Assembly: GCF_031348265.1 (NCBI RefSeq)
Contig: NZ_CP133771.1
Coordinates: forward strand, 992,001-1,056,000
DNA length: 64,000 nucleotides
Reading direction: 5' to 3'
From: Streptomyces collinus
Lineage (GTDB): Bacteria; Actinomycetota; Actinomycetes; Streptomycetales; Streptomycetaceae
Part shown: in pieces, positions 24,068 through 33,448 of the stretch
Layout of the letters: every line of letters begins with the position of its first letter
Numbering within the stretch: the stretch's first letter is position 1
Program-made: the position numbers and the translations under genes
Notes under the pieces: generated by a model
The model's input: only the letters and a program-made list of their open reading frames with translations
What the model was told of the DNA's origin: nothing
The model's database searches: none

Positions 24068-24856
24068 ATGACTTCTGCGACACGTCCGCGCGCCCGCAGG
24101 CGCGCACTGACCGGCGCACTGGCCACACTCGGCCTGTCGGTTGGCATGATCATGACTACCCACGCGCCCACCGCGAGCGCCGCGACCTGGCCGACCCCCA
24201 ACGGCAGTCAGGGCACCTCCTCCACCATCTCCGTGTCCGGCACCAAGGACTACGGGATGAAGCGGTACTACGGCACGGGGGAACTGGCCGGCGACGGCCA
24301 GGAGGAGGGCCAGGACCCGATCTTCAAGCTCGCGGACGGCGCGGTGCTGAAGAACGTCATCCTGGGCGCCCCCGCGGCCGACGGCGTCCACTGCGAGGGC
24401 AGCTGCACACTGCAGAACGTCTGGTGGGAGGACGTCGGCGAGGACGCCGCCACCTTCCGCGGCGGCAACGGCGCCACCTACCAGGTGATCGGCGGCGGCG
24501 CGAAGAAGGCGGCCGACAAGGTCTTCCAGCACAACGGCGGCGGCACGCTGACCGTCTCCAACTTCGCGGTGCAGGAGTTCAAGACGCTCTACCGCTCCTG
24601 CGGTGACTGCTCCACGCAGTACACGCGCAAGGTCAACCTCAACACCGTCGACGTGACCGGCACCGGCTCCACAGCGCGGCTCGTCGGCATCAACGTCAAC
24701 CGCAACGACGTGGCGACCCTGCGGAACATCACGATCCGCAACGATGCCGGCCGCAAGGTCGTGCCCTGCCAGAAGTACAACAACAACAGCGCCGTCGGCT
24801 CGGGACCCGACAGCAAGAACTGCCTCTACAGCACTTCGGACATCACCTACAGGTAG
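24068..24856 (+). CDS. Secreted pectate lyase, PL3 family
   Basis: The 262-residue protein has a signal peptide (RRRALTGALATLGLSVGMIM, ending near TASAA) and a PL3 beta-helix: ISVSGTKDYGMKRYYG, then KLADGAVLKNVILGAPAADGVHC, WWEDVGEDAATFRG and VFQHNGGGTLTVSNF. It cleaves polygalacturonate by beta-elimination with calcium. Cysteine pairs (CEGSC, CGDCS) suggest disulfides. GAAGGAATCGGGAC precedes ATG 24068. It is divergent from the CE1 esterase; both bear GCGCT-centred boxes. Confidence 0.92.
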   Translation: MTSATRPRARRRALTGALATLGLSVGMIMTTHAPTASAATWPTPNGSQGTSSTISVSGTKDYGMKRYYGTGELAGDGQEEGQDPIFKLADGAVLKNVILGAPAADGVHCEGSCTLQNVWWEDVGEDAATFRGGNGATYQVIGGGAKKAADKVFQHNGGGTLTVSNFAVQEFKTLYRSCGDCSTQYTRKVNLNTVDVTGTGSTARLVGINVNRNDVATLRNITIRNDAGRKVVPCQKYNNNSAVGSGPDSKNCLYSTSDITYR

Positions 24857-24884
24857 TCCGCAGCGGTTCCCCCCACGGTGAAGG

Positions 24885-24924
24885 CGGCCGTGCGGAGCGT
24901 CCCGGCGGGCGCTGCGCACGGCCG
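24885..24924. terminator. Bidirectional terminator hairpin
   Basis: CGGCCGTGCG (24885-24894) pairs with CGCACGGCCG (24915-24924), and inner AGCG/CGCT bases extend the stem. It lies between the convergent pectate lyase and PaaX genes. Confidence 0.75.
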
Positions 24925-24930
24925 TTCGCG

Positions 24931-25689
24931 TCAGGTGCCGCGCACGCGCGCGCGTACCTCTCCGATCAGATCCCGCTGGTAGTCGGTGTAGGCGGCGCGC
25001 AGTTCGGCGCCGGGCCAGCCTGCGGGCAGGAGCCCGGGCGGCAGCACGGGGTCGGCGAGCAGGTGCCGTACCACGGCGGCGAAGGCGGTCAGGCGGCCGG
25101 CCGGGCGGGTCTCATCGGCGATGTGGGCGAGCAGGGCCCGTGCCGTGGCGGACCAGCCCTCCAGCGGCCACAGCGTTTCGGCCAGTTCGGCCGGGGGCCG
25201 GGCGGGGCGGGCCGTGTAGTGCCGGACCACCTGCTCCAGGTCGCCGGGGAGGGCACGGGTCAGGTTGGCGGGTCGCAGCCAGACACCCTCGCGCAGTTCG
25301 GCGAGCCGGAGGGCGGTCAGCCTCGTGCGCAGGTCGGCGCGTTCGGCGGGCCCGCGTCCCGTCACGGTGATCACGGCCATCTCCCAGTCGCCGTCCCACG
25401 CGCGCGTGCGCGGGTGCACGGCGTCGTCCTGGCGGCGCTGGCGGTCCAGCAGCCGGTCGCTGAGGCGGTAGCCGCCGTCCGTACGCCGCAGGTCTCCGGC
25501 GGTCACCATCCGGCTGAGCGCCGCCCGCAGGGTCGAGCCGCCGACGTCGAATCCCTCCATGAGCCGCACCAGTTCCCTGACCGGCAGCTCCGGGGGATGG
25601 GCCCCGAGCAGCAGGCTCAGCACGGCCGACCGGGCGGACAGCGGGCGCAGATCCAGCGCGCCGGACCGCGCCGGGACGTTCATCGGCAT
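24931..25689 (-). CDS. PaaX family transcriptional regulator
   Basis: The 252-residue protein has the PaaX architecture: an N-terminal winged helix (SARSAVLSLLLGAHPPELPVRELVRLM, then STLRAALSRMVTAGDLRR), a central domain (WEMAVITVTGRGPAERADLR, LRLAELREGVWLRPANL) and the C-terminal helical domain. The best-known member senses phenylacetyl-CoA. ATG 25689 or 25683 could be used; TACAGT eight bases upstream of 25689 suggests a leaderless transcript. It is divergent from an acyl-CoA dehydrogenase gene, its likely target. Confidence 0.85.
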   Translation of the reverse strand: MPMNVPARSGALDLRPLSARSAVLSLLLGAHPPELPVRELVRLMEGFDVGGSTLRAALSRMVTAGDLRRTDGGYRLSDRLLDRQRRQDDAVHPRTRAWDGDWEMAVITVTGRGPAERADLRTRLTALRLAELREGVWLRPANLTRALPGDLEQVVRHYTARPARPPAELAETLWPLEGWSATARALLAHIADETRPAGRLTAFAAVVRHLLADPVLPPGLLPAGWPGAELRAAYTDYQRDLIGEVRARVRGT

Positions 25690-25746
25690 GGTCACGTACT
25701 GTACGCGGCACCCTTCCGTGTTGCAGTATTGCTGCGACCGCAGCCA

Positions 25747-25759
25747 GAGTGCAACACTC
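25747..25759. promoter_or_regulatory. Candidate PaaX-type operator GAGTG-caa-CACTC
   Basis: GAGTGCAACACTC has exact five-base arms and ends four bases before the acyl-CoA dehydrogenase ATG. A related GTGTTGCAGTA lies about 35 bases upstream. Together they may let the PaaX protein control both divergent genes. Confidence 0.4.
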
Positions 25760-25763
25760 GGGC

Positions 25764-27449
25764 ATGGTCTCGACACCGGACGAACATCAGGCGTACGGCG
25801 GATCCGCCACGCACGACGTCACCAACCAGGCCCCGCCCCTCACCCCGTACGACGCCTCGGACGACACGGCGCTGCTGGAGGGGCTGCGGCGGGAGGGCGC
25901 CGAGTGGGCCGAGGAGGACCTGCGGCGGCTCGGCCGGCAGGCCGGGAGTGCCCAGGCGCAGGAGTGGGCCGACCTGGCCAACCGGCACGAGCCGGAGCTG
26001 CGGACGCACGACCGGTACGGCAACCGCGTCGACGAGGTCGAGTTCCACCCCAGCTGGCACCACCTGATGCGCACGGCGATCGCGGAGGGTCTGGCCGCCT
26101 CGCCCTGGGCGGACGACCGGCCCGGCGCCCATGTCGCGAGGACCGCCGGCGGACTGGTCTGGGGCCACACCGAGGCGGGGCACGGCTGCCCCACGTCGAT
26201 GACCTACGCCGCGATCCCCGCGCTGCGCACCCAGCCGGAGCTGGCGAAGCTCTACGAGCCGCTGCTGACGAGCCGGGAGTACGACCCCGTCCTGAGGGAG
26301 CCCACGGAGAAGCGGGGGCTGCTGGCGGGCATGGGGATGACGGAGAAGCAGGGCGGCTCCGACGTCCGGACGAACACCACGACGGCCACGCCCTCGGCGG
26401 AGCCCGGGGTGTACACGCTGCGCGGGCACAAGTGGTTCACCTCGGCGCCGATGTGCGACGTGTTCCTGGTCCTGGCGCAGGCTCCGGGCGGGCTGTCGTG
26501 CCTCCTGGTGCCGCGCGTGCTGCCCGACGGCACACGCAACACCTTCCGCATCCAGCGGCTGAAGGACAAGCTGGGCAACCGGTCCAACGCCTCCTCCGAG
26601 CCCGAGTTCGACGGGACGGTGGCCTGGCTGGTCGGGCCGGAGGGCCAGGGCGTGAAGACCATCATCGAGATGGTCAACTGCACCCGGCTGGACTGCGTGA
26701 TGATGTCGGCCGCGCTGATGCGCACGTCCCTGGTCGAGGCGGGGCACCATGCGCGCCACCGCAGCGCGTTCGGCGCACGGCTCGTGGACCAGCCGCTGAT
26801 GCGCAACGTTCTCGCCGATCTGGCGCTGGAGTCCGAGGCCGCGACGACGCTCACCCTGCGGCTGGCCGGGGCGGCCGACCGGGCGATCCGCGGGGACGAG
26901 GGTGAGGCCGCCTTCCGCCGGATCGCCACCGCCGTCGGCAAGTACTGGGTGACCAAGCGGGGCCCGGCGTTCACCGCGGAGGCCCTGGAATGCCTCGGCG
27001 GCAACGGCTACGTGGAGGACTCGGGCATGCCCCGGCACTACCGCGAGGCTCCCCTGCTGTCGATCTGGGAGGGCTCGGGCAACGTCAACGCCCTCGACGT
27101 GCTGCGGGCGCTGAGCCGCGAACCGGGCACCGCCGAGGCCCTGTTCGACGAGCTCGATCTCGCCCGGGGGGCGGACGCCCGGCTGGACGGGGCCGTGACG
27201 CGGCTCAGGACGGGGCTGTCCGAGGCATCGCAGACGACGGCCCGCCGTCTCGTGGAGCAGATGGCGCTGACGCTCCAGGCGTCGCTCCTCGTCCGGCACG
27301 CCCCGCCGGCGGTGGCCGACGCGTTCTGCGCCACGCGGCTCGGGGGTGACTGGGGGCACGCGTTCGGGACGCTGCCCCGTACGGCCGGCCTGGACACCAT
27401 CGTGGAGCGGGCGCTGCCCGGCGAAGGCCCGGCCGCCGGGGCGGGCTGA
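25764..27449 (+). CDS. Acyl-CoA dehydrogenase, AidB-like
   Basis: The 561-residue flavoprotein is longer than classical acyl-CoA dehydrogenases (about 380) and matches the AidB branch. GLLAGMGMTEKQGGSDVRTNTTTA is the FAD/substrate signature, YTLRGHKWFTSAPMCDVFL follows, and AFTAEALECLGGNGYVEDSG with REAPLLSIWEGSGNVNALDVLRAL is the FAD-binding C-terminal hallmark of this group. It may oxidise an unusual acyl-CoA or protect DNA from alkylation as AidB does. ATG 25764 has no ribosome site, so the start may be leaderless. It is controlled, most likely, by the divergent PaaX gene. Confidence 0.9.
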   Translation: MVSTPDEHQAYGGSATHDVTNQAPPLTPYDASDDTALLEGLRREGAEWAEEDLRRLGRQAGSAQAQEWADLANRHEPELRTHDRYGNRVDEVEFHPSWHHLMRTAIAEGLAASPWADDRPGAHVARTAGGLVWGHTEAGHGCPTSMTYAAIPALRTQPELAKLYEPLLTSREYDPVLREPTEKRGLLAGMGMTEKQGGSDVRTNTTTATPSAEPGVYTLRGHKWFTSAPMCDVFLVLAQAPGGLSCLLVPRVLPDGTRNTFRIQRLKDKLGNRSNASSEPEFDGTVAWLVGPEGQGVKTIIEMVNCTRLDCVMMSAALMRTSLVEAGHHARHRSAFGARLVDQPLMRNVLADLALESEAATTLTLRLAGAADRAIRGDEGEAAFRRIATAVGKYWVTKRGPAFTAEALECLGGNGYVEDSGMPRHYREAPLLSIWEGSGNVNALDVLRALSREPGTAEALFDELDLARGADARLDGAVTRLRTGLSEASQTTARRLVEQMALTLQASLLVRHAPPAVADAFCATRLGGDWGHAFGTLPRTAGLDTIVERALPGEGPAAGAG

Positions 27450-27490
27450 CGACGCGGGCCCACGGGGGCGGGCTCACGGGGGCGGGGTTG
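27438..27490 (+). repeat. Imperfect 14-bp tandem repeats across the acyl-CoA dehydrogenase stop
   Basis: GGGGCGGGCTGACG (27438-27451) contains the TGA stop. A shortened GCGGGCCCACG follows, then GGGGCGGGCTCACG (27465-27478) and GGGGCGGGGTTG (27479-27490). The pattern is a degenerate tandem copy of the gene's last bases. Confidence 0.65.
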
Positions 27491-27613
27491 GCCCACTCGA
27501 ACTCCAGCCATCATGCGCACAGTTCGCGCACAGTCACTTCGCGGTTCCGCTTCGTTGTCAGTGCCGTGGTGCAGACTCCCCGTCAGATGGCACATCGTCT
27601 GGGGGAGGACAAG

Positions 27614-29629
27614 GTGTTCAGGGGGATCGACGAGGTCGACTGGGCCTCGCTGCGCCACGCGTACGGCAGTGCGGAGGACGTTCCCGGATTACTGCGGGGA
27701 CTGGCCTCCGCCGACCCGGCCGAGCGGCAGACCGCGCTCGACGGGATGTACGGCGCAGTGCACCACCGGGGCGAGGTGTACGACTCGACGCTCGCCTGTG
27801 TTCCGATTCTCCTCGCGCTCGCCGTCCGGGAGGAAGTGCGGGACCGGGCGGGGATCGTGGAGCTCCTCGTCAGCATCGGCGAGGCGAGTGGTGCCCGCGG
27901 TGATCTCGCCGCGCGGGCCCGCGCGGCGCTGCGCGCGCGGGCCGGTGTCTTCGTCCGGCTCGCCGGGGACGCGGACCCGGCGGTGCGCGGGGCGGTTCCC
28001 GGGGCGCTGGTGCGGTTCCTCGGCCCACCGGCGCGGGTGCTGGCCCTGGTGCGGGAGCGGATCACCGTGGAGCGGGACGACCGGGTCCTGCTCGCCCTGA
28101 CGGAGAGCCTCGGCCTGTTCGCGCAGCGGTACCGCCTGACCAGCGATGCCCACGCCGCCGAGGCGGTGCGCCTGCTGGCCGAGCTGAGCAGGCCCCCGTA
28201 CGGCCCCGGGCTCCGGCTCGCCGCACTCGGCCAGCTCGCGGGGTGTGCCCCGGAACTGCTCCCCGCCGATCTCGTACCGGCCGTCGTCCGGCTGCTCAGG
28301 GACAGATCCGGGCGGCGGACTTCCGCGGGACACGCGGACGGCTGTCCCGGACCGGACACGCTCGCCGGCCGGCTGCAGCGGCTGCGTCCCTCGGACGAGG
28401 AGGGCTCCCGGCTGCTGCGGACCCTGCACTCCGCGCTCGGCGGCCGGGTGGCCGACCGCACAGCTCTGCTGTGTGGGCAGTTGACCAGTCCTGATCCCCT
28501 CGACCGGTGCAACGGCGTGTGGATGTCGGCCGGGCTGTTCCGCGAGTGGCGTGCCGGCCACGTGGAGCCGGTCATCCTCATCGGCGGCCAACTGGGCGCG
28601 GAAGAGGGCCGGTTGCACGACGCGGCGGTCACCGTCCTGGTGGAGCTCGGCGAGCTGGCCGCACCCGCCGCCGACCACCTGCACGCGTTGGTGACGTACC
28701 GTCCCGGGCTGCGCATACGGCACCGGGAGCGGAATGCTCCCGCCCTGGGCGGTCCGCTCAAGGCCCTGGCCGGGACCGGGGACCCGCGGGCCACACCGGT
28801 GCTGGCCGAGGTGCTGGCGGGCCCGGTCGTACCGGACGACCTGGGGCTGGTGATTCCCCACCTGGGCCGCGCCGCCCTGCCGCTCGCCCCGGCGCTGCGG
28901 CGACGGCTCGCCCGCGTGCCGCTCGACGCGCCCGACGTCCACCAGCGGGCGGTTCCCCTGTTGTCGGCCCTCGCCGCACTGGGCGACGCCGACTCCCTGC
29001 CCACGGTCCTGCGTCTGCTGCGCGGCTTGCCGGACGGGCTGCGGCGGCGCGATGCCGTGATGGAAGCCGCGGCCCGTGCCCTCGGCGTGTTCGGCGGCGG
29101 CGCGCGCGAGGCGATACCGGATCTGCGCGGACTGCTGGAGACGGACTGCGCCGTCGCGGCGGCGGACGCGCTGTGGTCGGTCACGGGCGACGCGGGTGCC
29201 GTGCTGCCGGTGCTGCTGCGGGAGCTGACGGGCCCCACGAGCGGCCGGCGGCGCGGTGCCGCGGCCGTACTGGGGCGGCTGGGCCCCGCGGCCCGTCCGG
29301 CCCTGCCCGGGCTGCGCGAGATGGCCGGCTCCGGGGACGCGTGGGCGCGGGCCACGGCCGCGTGCGCGGTGTGGCGCACCACCGGGGAACCGGAAGGGTT
29401 CCTCCCCGTGCTGCGCTCCATGTGGGCGGAACACCCGCGCACCCGCAGAACGATCGCCGCGAACGTCTCGGCACTGGGACCGGCGGGGGCTCCCCTGCAC
29501 GACATGCTCCGGGCGGAGCTCGCCTCTCCCCGGCGGCACCGCCCCGGCTCCGGCAGCCACGGCATACGCGAGGACCTGGGGCTGCTGCGGGAGTGCCGGG
29601 AGGCGCTGGCCGGGCAGGCGCACCGGTAG
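27614..29629 (+). CDS. HEAT-repeat protein with a TTA codon
   Basis: The 671-residue protein is made of alpha-helical repeats rich in Leu, Ala and Arg, such as LRGLASADPAERQTALDGMY, VFVRLAGDADPAVRGAVPGAL, IPDLRGLLETDCAVAAADALW and AAAVLGRLGPAARPALPGL. These are HEAT/PBS-lyase-type repeats, usually a protein-binding scaffold. I see no enzyme motif. The GTG at 27614 has GGGGGAGG five bases upstream; ATG 27587 is open but lacks a site. Codon 26 is TTA (27689-27691), which in Streptomyces needs the bldA tRNA. It converges on the small membrane gene at 29639, which also has a TTA. Confidence 0.8.
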   Translation: MFRGIDEVDWASLRHAYGSAEDVPGLLRGLASADPAERQTALDGMYGAVHHRGEVYDSTLACVPILLALAVREEVRDRAGIVELLVSIGEASGARGDLAARARAALRARAGVFVRLAGDADPAVRGAVPGALVRFLGPPARVLALVRERITVERDDRVLLALTESLGLFAQRYRLTSDAHAAEAVRLLAELSRPPYGPGLRLAALGQLAGCAPELLPADLVPAVVRLLRDRSGRRTSAGHADGCPGPDTLAGRLQRLRPSDEEGSRLLRTLHSALGGRVADRTALLCGQLTSPDPLDRCNGVWMSAGLFREWRAGHVEPVILIGGQLGAEEGRLHDAAVTVLVELGELAAPAADHLHALVTYRPGLRIRHRERNAPALGGPLKALAGTGDPRATPVLAEVLAGPVVPDDLGLVIPHLGRAALPLAPALRRRLARVPLDAPDVHQRAVPLLSALAALGDADSLPTVLRLLRGLPDGLRRRDAVMEAAARALGVFGGGAREAIPDLRGLLETDCAVAAADALWSVTGDAGAVLPVLLRELTGPTSGRRRGAAAVLGRLGPAARPALPGLREMAGSGDAWARATAACAVWRTTGEPEGFLPVLRSMWAEHPRTRRTIAANVSALGPAGAPLHDMLRAELASPRRHRPGSGSHGIREDLGLLRECREALAGQAHR

Positions 29630-29638
29630 GGCCTCGCC

Positions 29639-30223
29639 TCACCCCGCCGTACGCCCCCACATCGGGCCGAAGCGGGCCCACTCCGCGTCCCACTGGTCGA
29701 TCCGGCGGCACTCCAGGCGGCCGCGCAGGGCACGGCCGGCGATCAGGGGTACGGCCGCGCCGCACAGGCCCGCCACGCCGCCGATCAGCAGCGCCCGCAC
29801 GCGGGCCTGGGACGCGGTGACGGGCCGGGTGACCTGGCGGCCCTCGGAGTCCGTCCACACGGTGACCGGGGCGCCGGCCGCGCTGCCCGCCGGGACCCGC
29901 AGCTGGCCGGAGCGCCGGGAGCCGTCCGCGGCGGTCCACCGTGCCGTCGCCCACACCTGCTCGGCGCGGGACACCCGGGCGTTCTCGGTGGCCGTCCCCG
30001 GAGCGCGCTCGGCGAGCCGTGCCACGAGCGGGCGCCACTCGACGCGTTCCCGGGCCAGTCCGTCCTCCACGGAACGGCTCACCGACGTCCCGGCCAGCAC
30101 CCCGGTGAGCACGGTGAGCGTCCACACGCCCAGGACGACCCAGGCCTCCACCCTGTCGGCACGGCGCTTGAGCGGATTGCGCCGCCAGCGCCACAGCCAC
30201 ACCTTCGGACCACGTAACGCCAT
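29639..30223 (-). CDS. Rv1733c-like membrane protein with a TTA codon
   Basis: The 194-residue protein has two membrane helices, one near residues 28-50 (AWVVLGVWTLTVLTGVLAGT) and one near 150-175 (LLIGGVAGLCGAAVPLIAG), with an extracytoplasmic stretch between (VEWRPLVARLAERAP, WTAADGSRRSGQLRV). This is the layout of the Rv1733c family. The start, RNPLKRRADR-rich, follows AGGAGGAGG at ATG 30223. Codon 3 is TTA (30217-30215), so translation should depend on bldA from the very start. Function unknown. Confidence 0.75.
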   Translation of the reverse strand: MALRGPKVWLWRWRRNPLKRRADRVEAWVVLGVWTLTVLTGVLAGTSVSRSVEDGLARERVEWRPLVARLAERAPGTATENARVSRAEQVWATARWTAADGSRRSGQLRVPAGSAAGAPVTVWTDSEGRQVTRPVTASQARVRALLIGGVAGLCGAAVPLIAGRALRGRLECRRIDQWDAEWARFGPMWGRTAG

Positions 30224-30505
30224 CGAAGGCCTCCTCCTCACGAGCCCACGACCATCTCGCCGCCCTCCCCATACGGACGGCGGCGCCTGGATGCTCACTG
30301 CACCTACCCGGCGTGACGGTCCCCACGGTCCCCGCACGTGCCCGCACCCTGCGGGACGGGGTCGCGCAGGCCTCTGCCCCCGCGCCGCCGACACCCCGCT
30401 GACCTGCGGCGGAGCACGGCCCGGAGGTGACTGTCAGTGGCGGGGTGCAGACTGGCCGATGTCCGGGACGAAGGCGTCGACGAAGACGCCGCGGAGGTGA
30501 TCGGC

Positions 30506-31594
30506 ATGACCGAGGTACTGCTCGCCGTGGGCACGCGCAAAGGCCTGTTCATCGGGCGCCGGCGAGGTGGTGGCACCTGGGAGTTCGACGAGAGCCCCTA
30601 CTTCAACGCGCAGGCCGTGTACTCGGTCGCCATCGACACCCGGGCCGGGACCCCGCGGCTGCTGGCCGGCGGCGACAGCTCGCACTGGGGCCCGTCCGTG
30701 TTCCACTCCGACGACCTGGGCCGCACCTGGACCGAACCGGCCAGCCCGGCGGTCAAGTTCCCCCAGGACACCGGGGCGTCCCTGGAGCGGGTGTGGCAGC
30801 TGCACCCGGCCGCCGCCGAGCCGGACGTGGTGTACGCGGGGACGGAACCGGCCGCGCTGTACCGCTCGGAGGACCGCGGGGAGACGTTCGAGCTGGTCCG
30901 GCCCTTGTGGGAGCACCCCACGCGGTCGAAGTGGGTGCCGGGCGGCGGCGGTGAGGGGCTGCACACCGTGCTCACCGACGCGCGCGACCCGCGGGCGGTG
31001 ACGGTCGCCGTCTCGACCGCCGGTGTGTTCCGCACGCTGGACGGCGGCGCGAGCTGGACCCCCTCCAACTCGGGTGTGTCCGCGGTGTTCCTGCCCGACC
31101 CGAACCCGGAGTTCGGCCAGTGCGTGCACAAGGTCGCGAGGGATGCCGCCAGCCCGGACCGGCTGTATCTGCAGAACCACTGGGGGGTGTACCGCAGCGA
31201 CGACGCGGGCGCGCACTGGACGGACATCGGCGAGGGCCTGCCGTCCACCTTCGGCTTCGCGGCGGTGGCGCATCCGCACAGGGGCGACACGGCGTACGTG
31301 TTCCCGATCAACGCCGACGCCGACCGGGTCCCGGCCGACCACCGGTGCCGGGTCTACCGGACGGCGGACGCGGGCAAGAGCTGGGAGCCGCTCTCGGCGG
31401 GCCTGCCCCAGGAGGATCACTACGGCACGGTGCTGCGCGACGCGATGTGCACGGACGACGCCGACCCGGCGGGCATCTACTTCGGCAACCGCAACGGCGA
31501 GGTGTTCGCGTCGGCGGACGACGGCGACAGCTGGCAGCAGCTCGCCTCGCACCTGCCGGACGTGCTCTGCGTGCGGGCCGCGCTCGTCGGCTGA
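30506..31594 (+). CDS. BNR/sialidase-like beta-propeller protein
   Basis: The 362-residue protein has repeated Asp-box-like blades: [55 protein letters not shown] and [11 protein letters not shown]. Each is an SxDxGxxW-type turn seen in sialidases and YCF48-like propellers. There is no signal peptide and no catalytic arginine triad that I can identify, so calling it a sialidase is unsafe. GGAGG eight bases before ATG 30506 fixes the start. It stands alone. Confidence 0.82.
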   Translation: MTEVLLAVGTRKGLFIGRRRGGGTWEFDESPYFNAQAVYSVAIDTRAGTPRLLAGGDSSHWGPSVFHSDDLGRTWTEPASPAVKFPQDTGASLERVWQLHPAAAEPDVVYAGTEPAALYRSEDRGETFELVRPLWEHPTRSKWVPGGGGEGLHTVLTDARDPRAVTVAVSTAGVFRTLDGGASWTPSNSGVSAVFLPDPNPEFGQCVHKVARDAASPDRLYLQNHWGVYRSDDAGAHWTDIGEGLPSTFGFAAVAHPHRGDTAYVFPINADADRVPADHRCRVYRTADAGKSWEPLSAGLPQEDHYGTVLRDAMCTDDADPAGIYFGNRNGEVFASADDGDSWQQLASHLPDVLCVRAALVG

Positions 31595-31677
31595 GGCGCG
31601 GACGCGGGGGGAAAGTTGCGCACAGGCGTTGGCCACCGGTTGATCGCCGCTGCCCGTACGGCAGTAGGGTGACGCCC

Positions 31678-32355
31678 GTGGCACCACGACCCTTGCATGA
31701 GATCGTCGAAGCGGGCTGGGCGAAAGCCCTGGAGCCGGTGGCCGAACGCGTCGCCGCGATGGGGGACTTCCTCCGCGCGGAGATCGCCGCGGGACGCACC
31801 TACCTCCCGGCCGGGGCGAACGTCCTGCGGGCCTTCCAGCAGCCCTTCGACGACGTACGGGTCCTGATCGTCGGTCAGGACCCCTACCCCACTCCGGGGC
31901 ACGCGGTGGGGCTGTCGTTCTCGGTCGCGCCCGAGGTGCGGCCGCTGCCCGGCAGCCTCATCAACATCTACCGCGAGCTGAACACCGACCTGGGGCTCCC
32001 TCAGCCGTCCAACGGTGACCTCACGCCGTGGACGCAGCAGGGCGTGCTGCTGCTCAACAGGGCCCTGACCACCGCCCCGCGCAAGCCCGCCGCCCACCGC
32101 GGCAAGGGCTGGGAGGAGGTCACGGAGCAGGCCATCCGGGCCCTGGCGGCGCGCGGCAAGCCGCTGGTGTCCATCCTGTGGGGCCGTGACGCCCGCAATC
32201 TGCGTCCGCTCCTCGGCGACCTGCCCTCCGTCGAGTCCGCTCACCCCTCCCCCATGTCGGCCGACCGGGGCTTCTTCGGCTCCCGCCCGTTCAGCCGGGC
32301 CAACGACCTGCTGATCCGCCAGGGCGGCCAACCGGTGGACTGGCGCCTGCCGTGA
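31678..32355 (+). CDS. ung: Uracil-DNA glycosylase, family 1
   Basis: The 225-residue enzyme removes uracil from DNA. The water-activating loop [19 protein letters not shown] and the DNA-intercalating [18 protein letters not shown] loop are both intact, and LLNRALTT holds the uracil-binding Asn. The start is GTG 31678 or GTG 31669, in frame; neither has a clear ribosome site. It overlaps the next gene by four bases (GTGA), so the two are co-translated. Confidence 0.95.
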   Translation: MAPRPLHEIVEAGWAKALEPVAERVAAMGDFLRAEIAAGRTYLPAGANVLRAFQQPFDDVRVLIVGQDPYPTPGHAVGLSFSVAPEVRPLPGSLINIYRELNTDLGLPQPSNGDLTPWTQQGVLLLNRALTTAPRKPAAHRGKGWEEVTEQAIRALAARGKPLVSILWGRDARNLRPLLGDLPSVESAHPSPMSADRGFFGSRPFSRANDLLIRQGGQPVDWRLP

Positions 32356-33338
32356 GCGGGGCGTCGGAGGAGTCCGGGTTCCTCGCCGTGGACTCCGGCG
32401 GCTCCGGGCTCCGGGCCGTGGTGGGGACCGCCGAGCGCGGACCGCTGGCCCGGCGGGCGTCCGGTGAGCCGGTCCGCACCGGTGACCGGGGCATCGATCC
32501 CGGGCACTTCATGGAGCAACTCGTGCCGCTGGTGCGCGCGTTGACCGCCGAGGCGGGAGCGGTGACGTTGACCGCCGTCGCCGTCGGCGCTGCCGGGCTG
32601 GCGTCCCTGGGTGCCGGACTGCGCGCCGAACTGCCGGGCACCCTGGCCCGGGAGTGGGGCGTGCGCAGGGTCGCCCTGGCCGCCGACGCCGTGACCGCCT
32701 ACATGGGCGCGCTGGGGCCGCGGCCCGGTGCCGTGATCGCCGGCGGCACGGGACTGATCGCCGTGGGCACCGACCTGACCGGCTGGCGGCGTGCGGACGG
32801 CTGGGGGCATCTGCTCGGCGACTGCGGGAGCGGCGCCTGGATCGGGCGGGCCGGCCTGGAGGCGGCGCTGCGCGCCCACGACGGGCGCGAGGGCGGCTCG
32901 GCCCGGCTGCTGTCCTGTGCCCAGGAGGTGTTCGGGCCCGTCGTCGGGCTGCCCGGCGCGCTGTATCCCCGTCCCGACCGGCCCGCCGCACTCGCCTCCT
33001 TCGCACCCCGCGTGGCCGCCTGCGCCGGCGAGGACCCCGTCGCCGCGGGCATCCTGCGGGAAGCCGCCCGGCACATGGCCGACTCCGCCGCGGCCGTGTG
33101 CCCCGCGGGCGGTGAGCCGCGTGTCGCCGTCACCGGCGGCCTGTTCAAGCTGGGCGACCCGCTGCTCGGGCCACTGGACGAGGAACTGACGCGGCGGCTC
33201 CCGCAGGTTCGGCGGGTGCCGGCCGAGGGCGACCCGCTGCACGGCGCGGTACGCATCGCGGCGGAACTGAGCACGGGTCCGCTCACGCTGCCGGGTGACG
33301 AGACGATGCTGTCCGTGACCACCCGTCCGGGTGATTGA
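32352..33338 (+). CDS. N-acetylglucosamine kinase-like protein (BadF/BadG/BcrA/BcrD ATPase family)
   Basis: The 328-residue protein has an actin-like ATPase fold: [14 protein letters not shown] is the phosphate-1 loop, [14 protein letters not shown] phosphate-2, and [20 protein letters not shown] the conserved loop that reads GDEGSG in typical GlcNAc kinases. Here the Glu is replaced by Cys. [15 protein letters not shown] is the adenosine loop. It probably phosphorylates an amino sugar. The GTG start overlaps the ung stop. No DasR box is near its promoter. Confidence 0.82.
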   Translation: MSGASEESGFLAVDSGGSGLRAVVGTAERGPLARRASGEPVRTGDRGIDPGHFMEQLVPLVRALTAEAGAVTLTAVAVGAAGLASLGAGLRAELPGTLAREWGVRRVALAADAVTAYMGALGPRPGAVIAGGTGLIAVGTDLTGWRRADGWGHLLGDCGSGAWIGRAGLEAALRAHDGREGGSARLLSCAQEVFGPVVGLPGALYPRPDRPAALASFAPRVAACAGEDPVAAGILREAARHMADSAAAVCPAGGEPRVAVTGGLFKLGDPLLGPLDEELTRRLPQVRRVPAEGDPLHGAVRIAAELSTGPLTLPGDETMLSVTTRPGD

Positions 33339-33434
33339 TCCGATCACATCCCATCGGCACGTAACACATCAGACAAAACAGGACGGATACCGCTCACCTG
33401 CACCCTCCCCGAACAGGGGAACCCAAGAAGCCAG

Positions 33435-33440
33435 TAACAT
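33435..33440 (+). promoter_or_regulatory. -10 box for a leaderless start at 33449
   Basis: TAACAT ends eight bases before the ATG of the CbiX-like gene, which has no ribosome-binding site. The spacing fits leaderless transcription. A -35 match is not evident. Confidence 0.4.
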
Positions 33441-33448
33441 GCGGCGCC

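Noticed and set aside
30224..30505. Possible small gene in the 282-bp gap between the Rv1733c-like and BNR genes
   Set aside because: Frames there are short, overlap the neighbours' shadows and lack ribosome sites. I see no clear promoter, hairpin or repeat.
30506..31594. True sialidase
   Set aside because: Asp-box-like blades are present, but I see no arginine triad, Tyr/Glu pair or signal peptide, so only the propeller fold is claimed.
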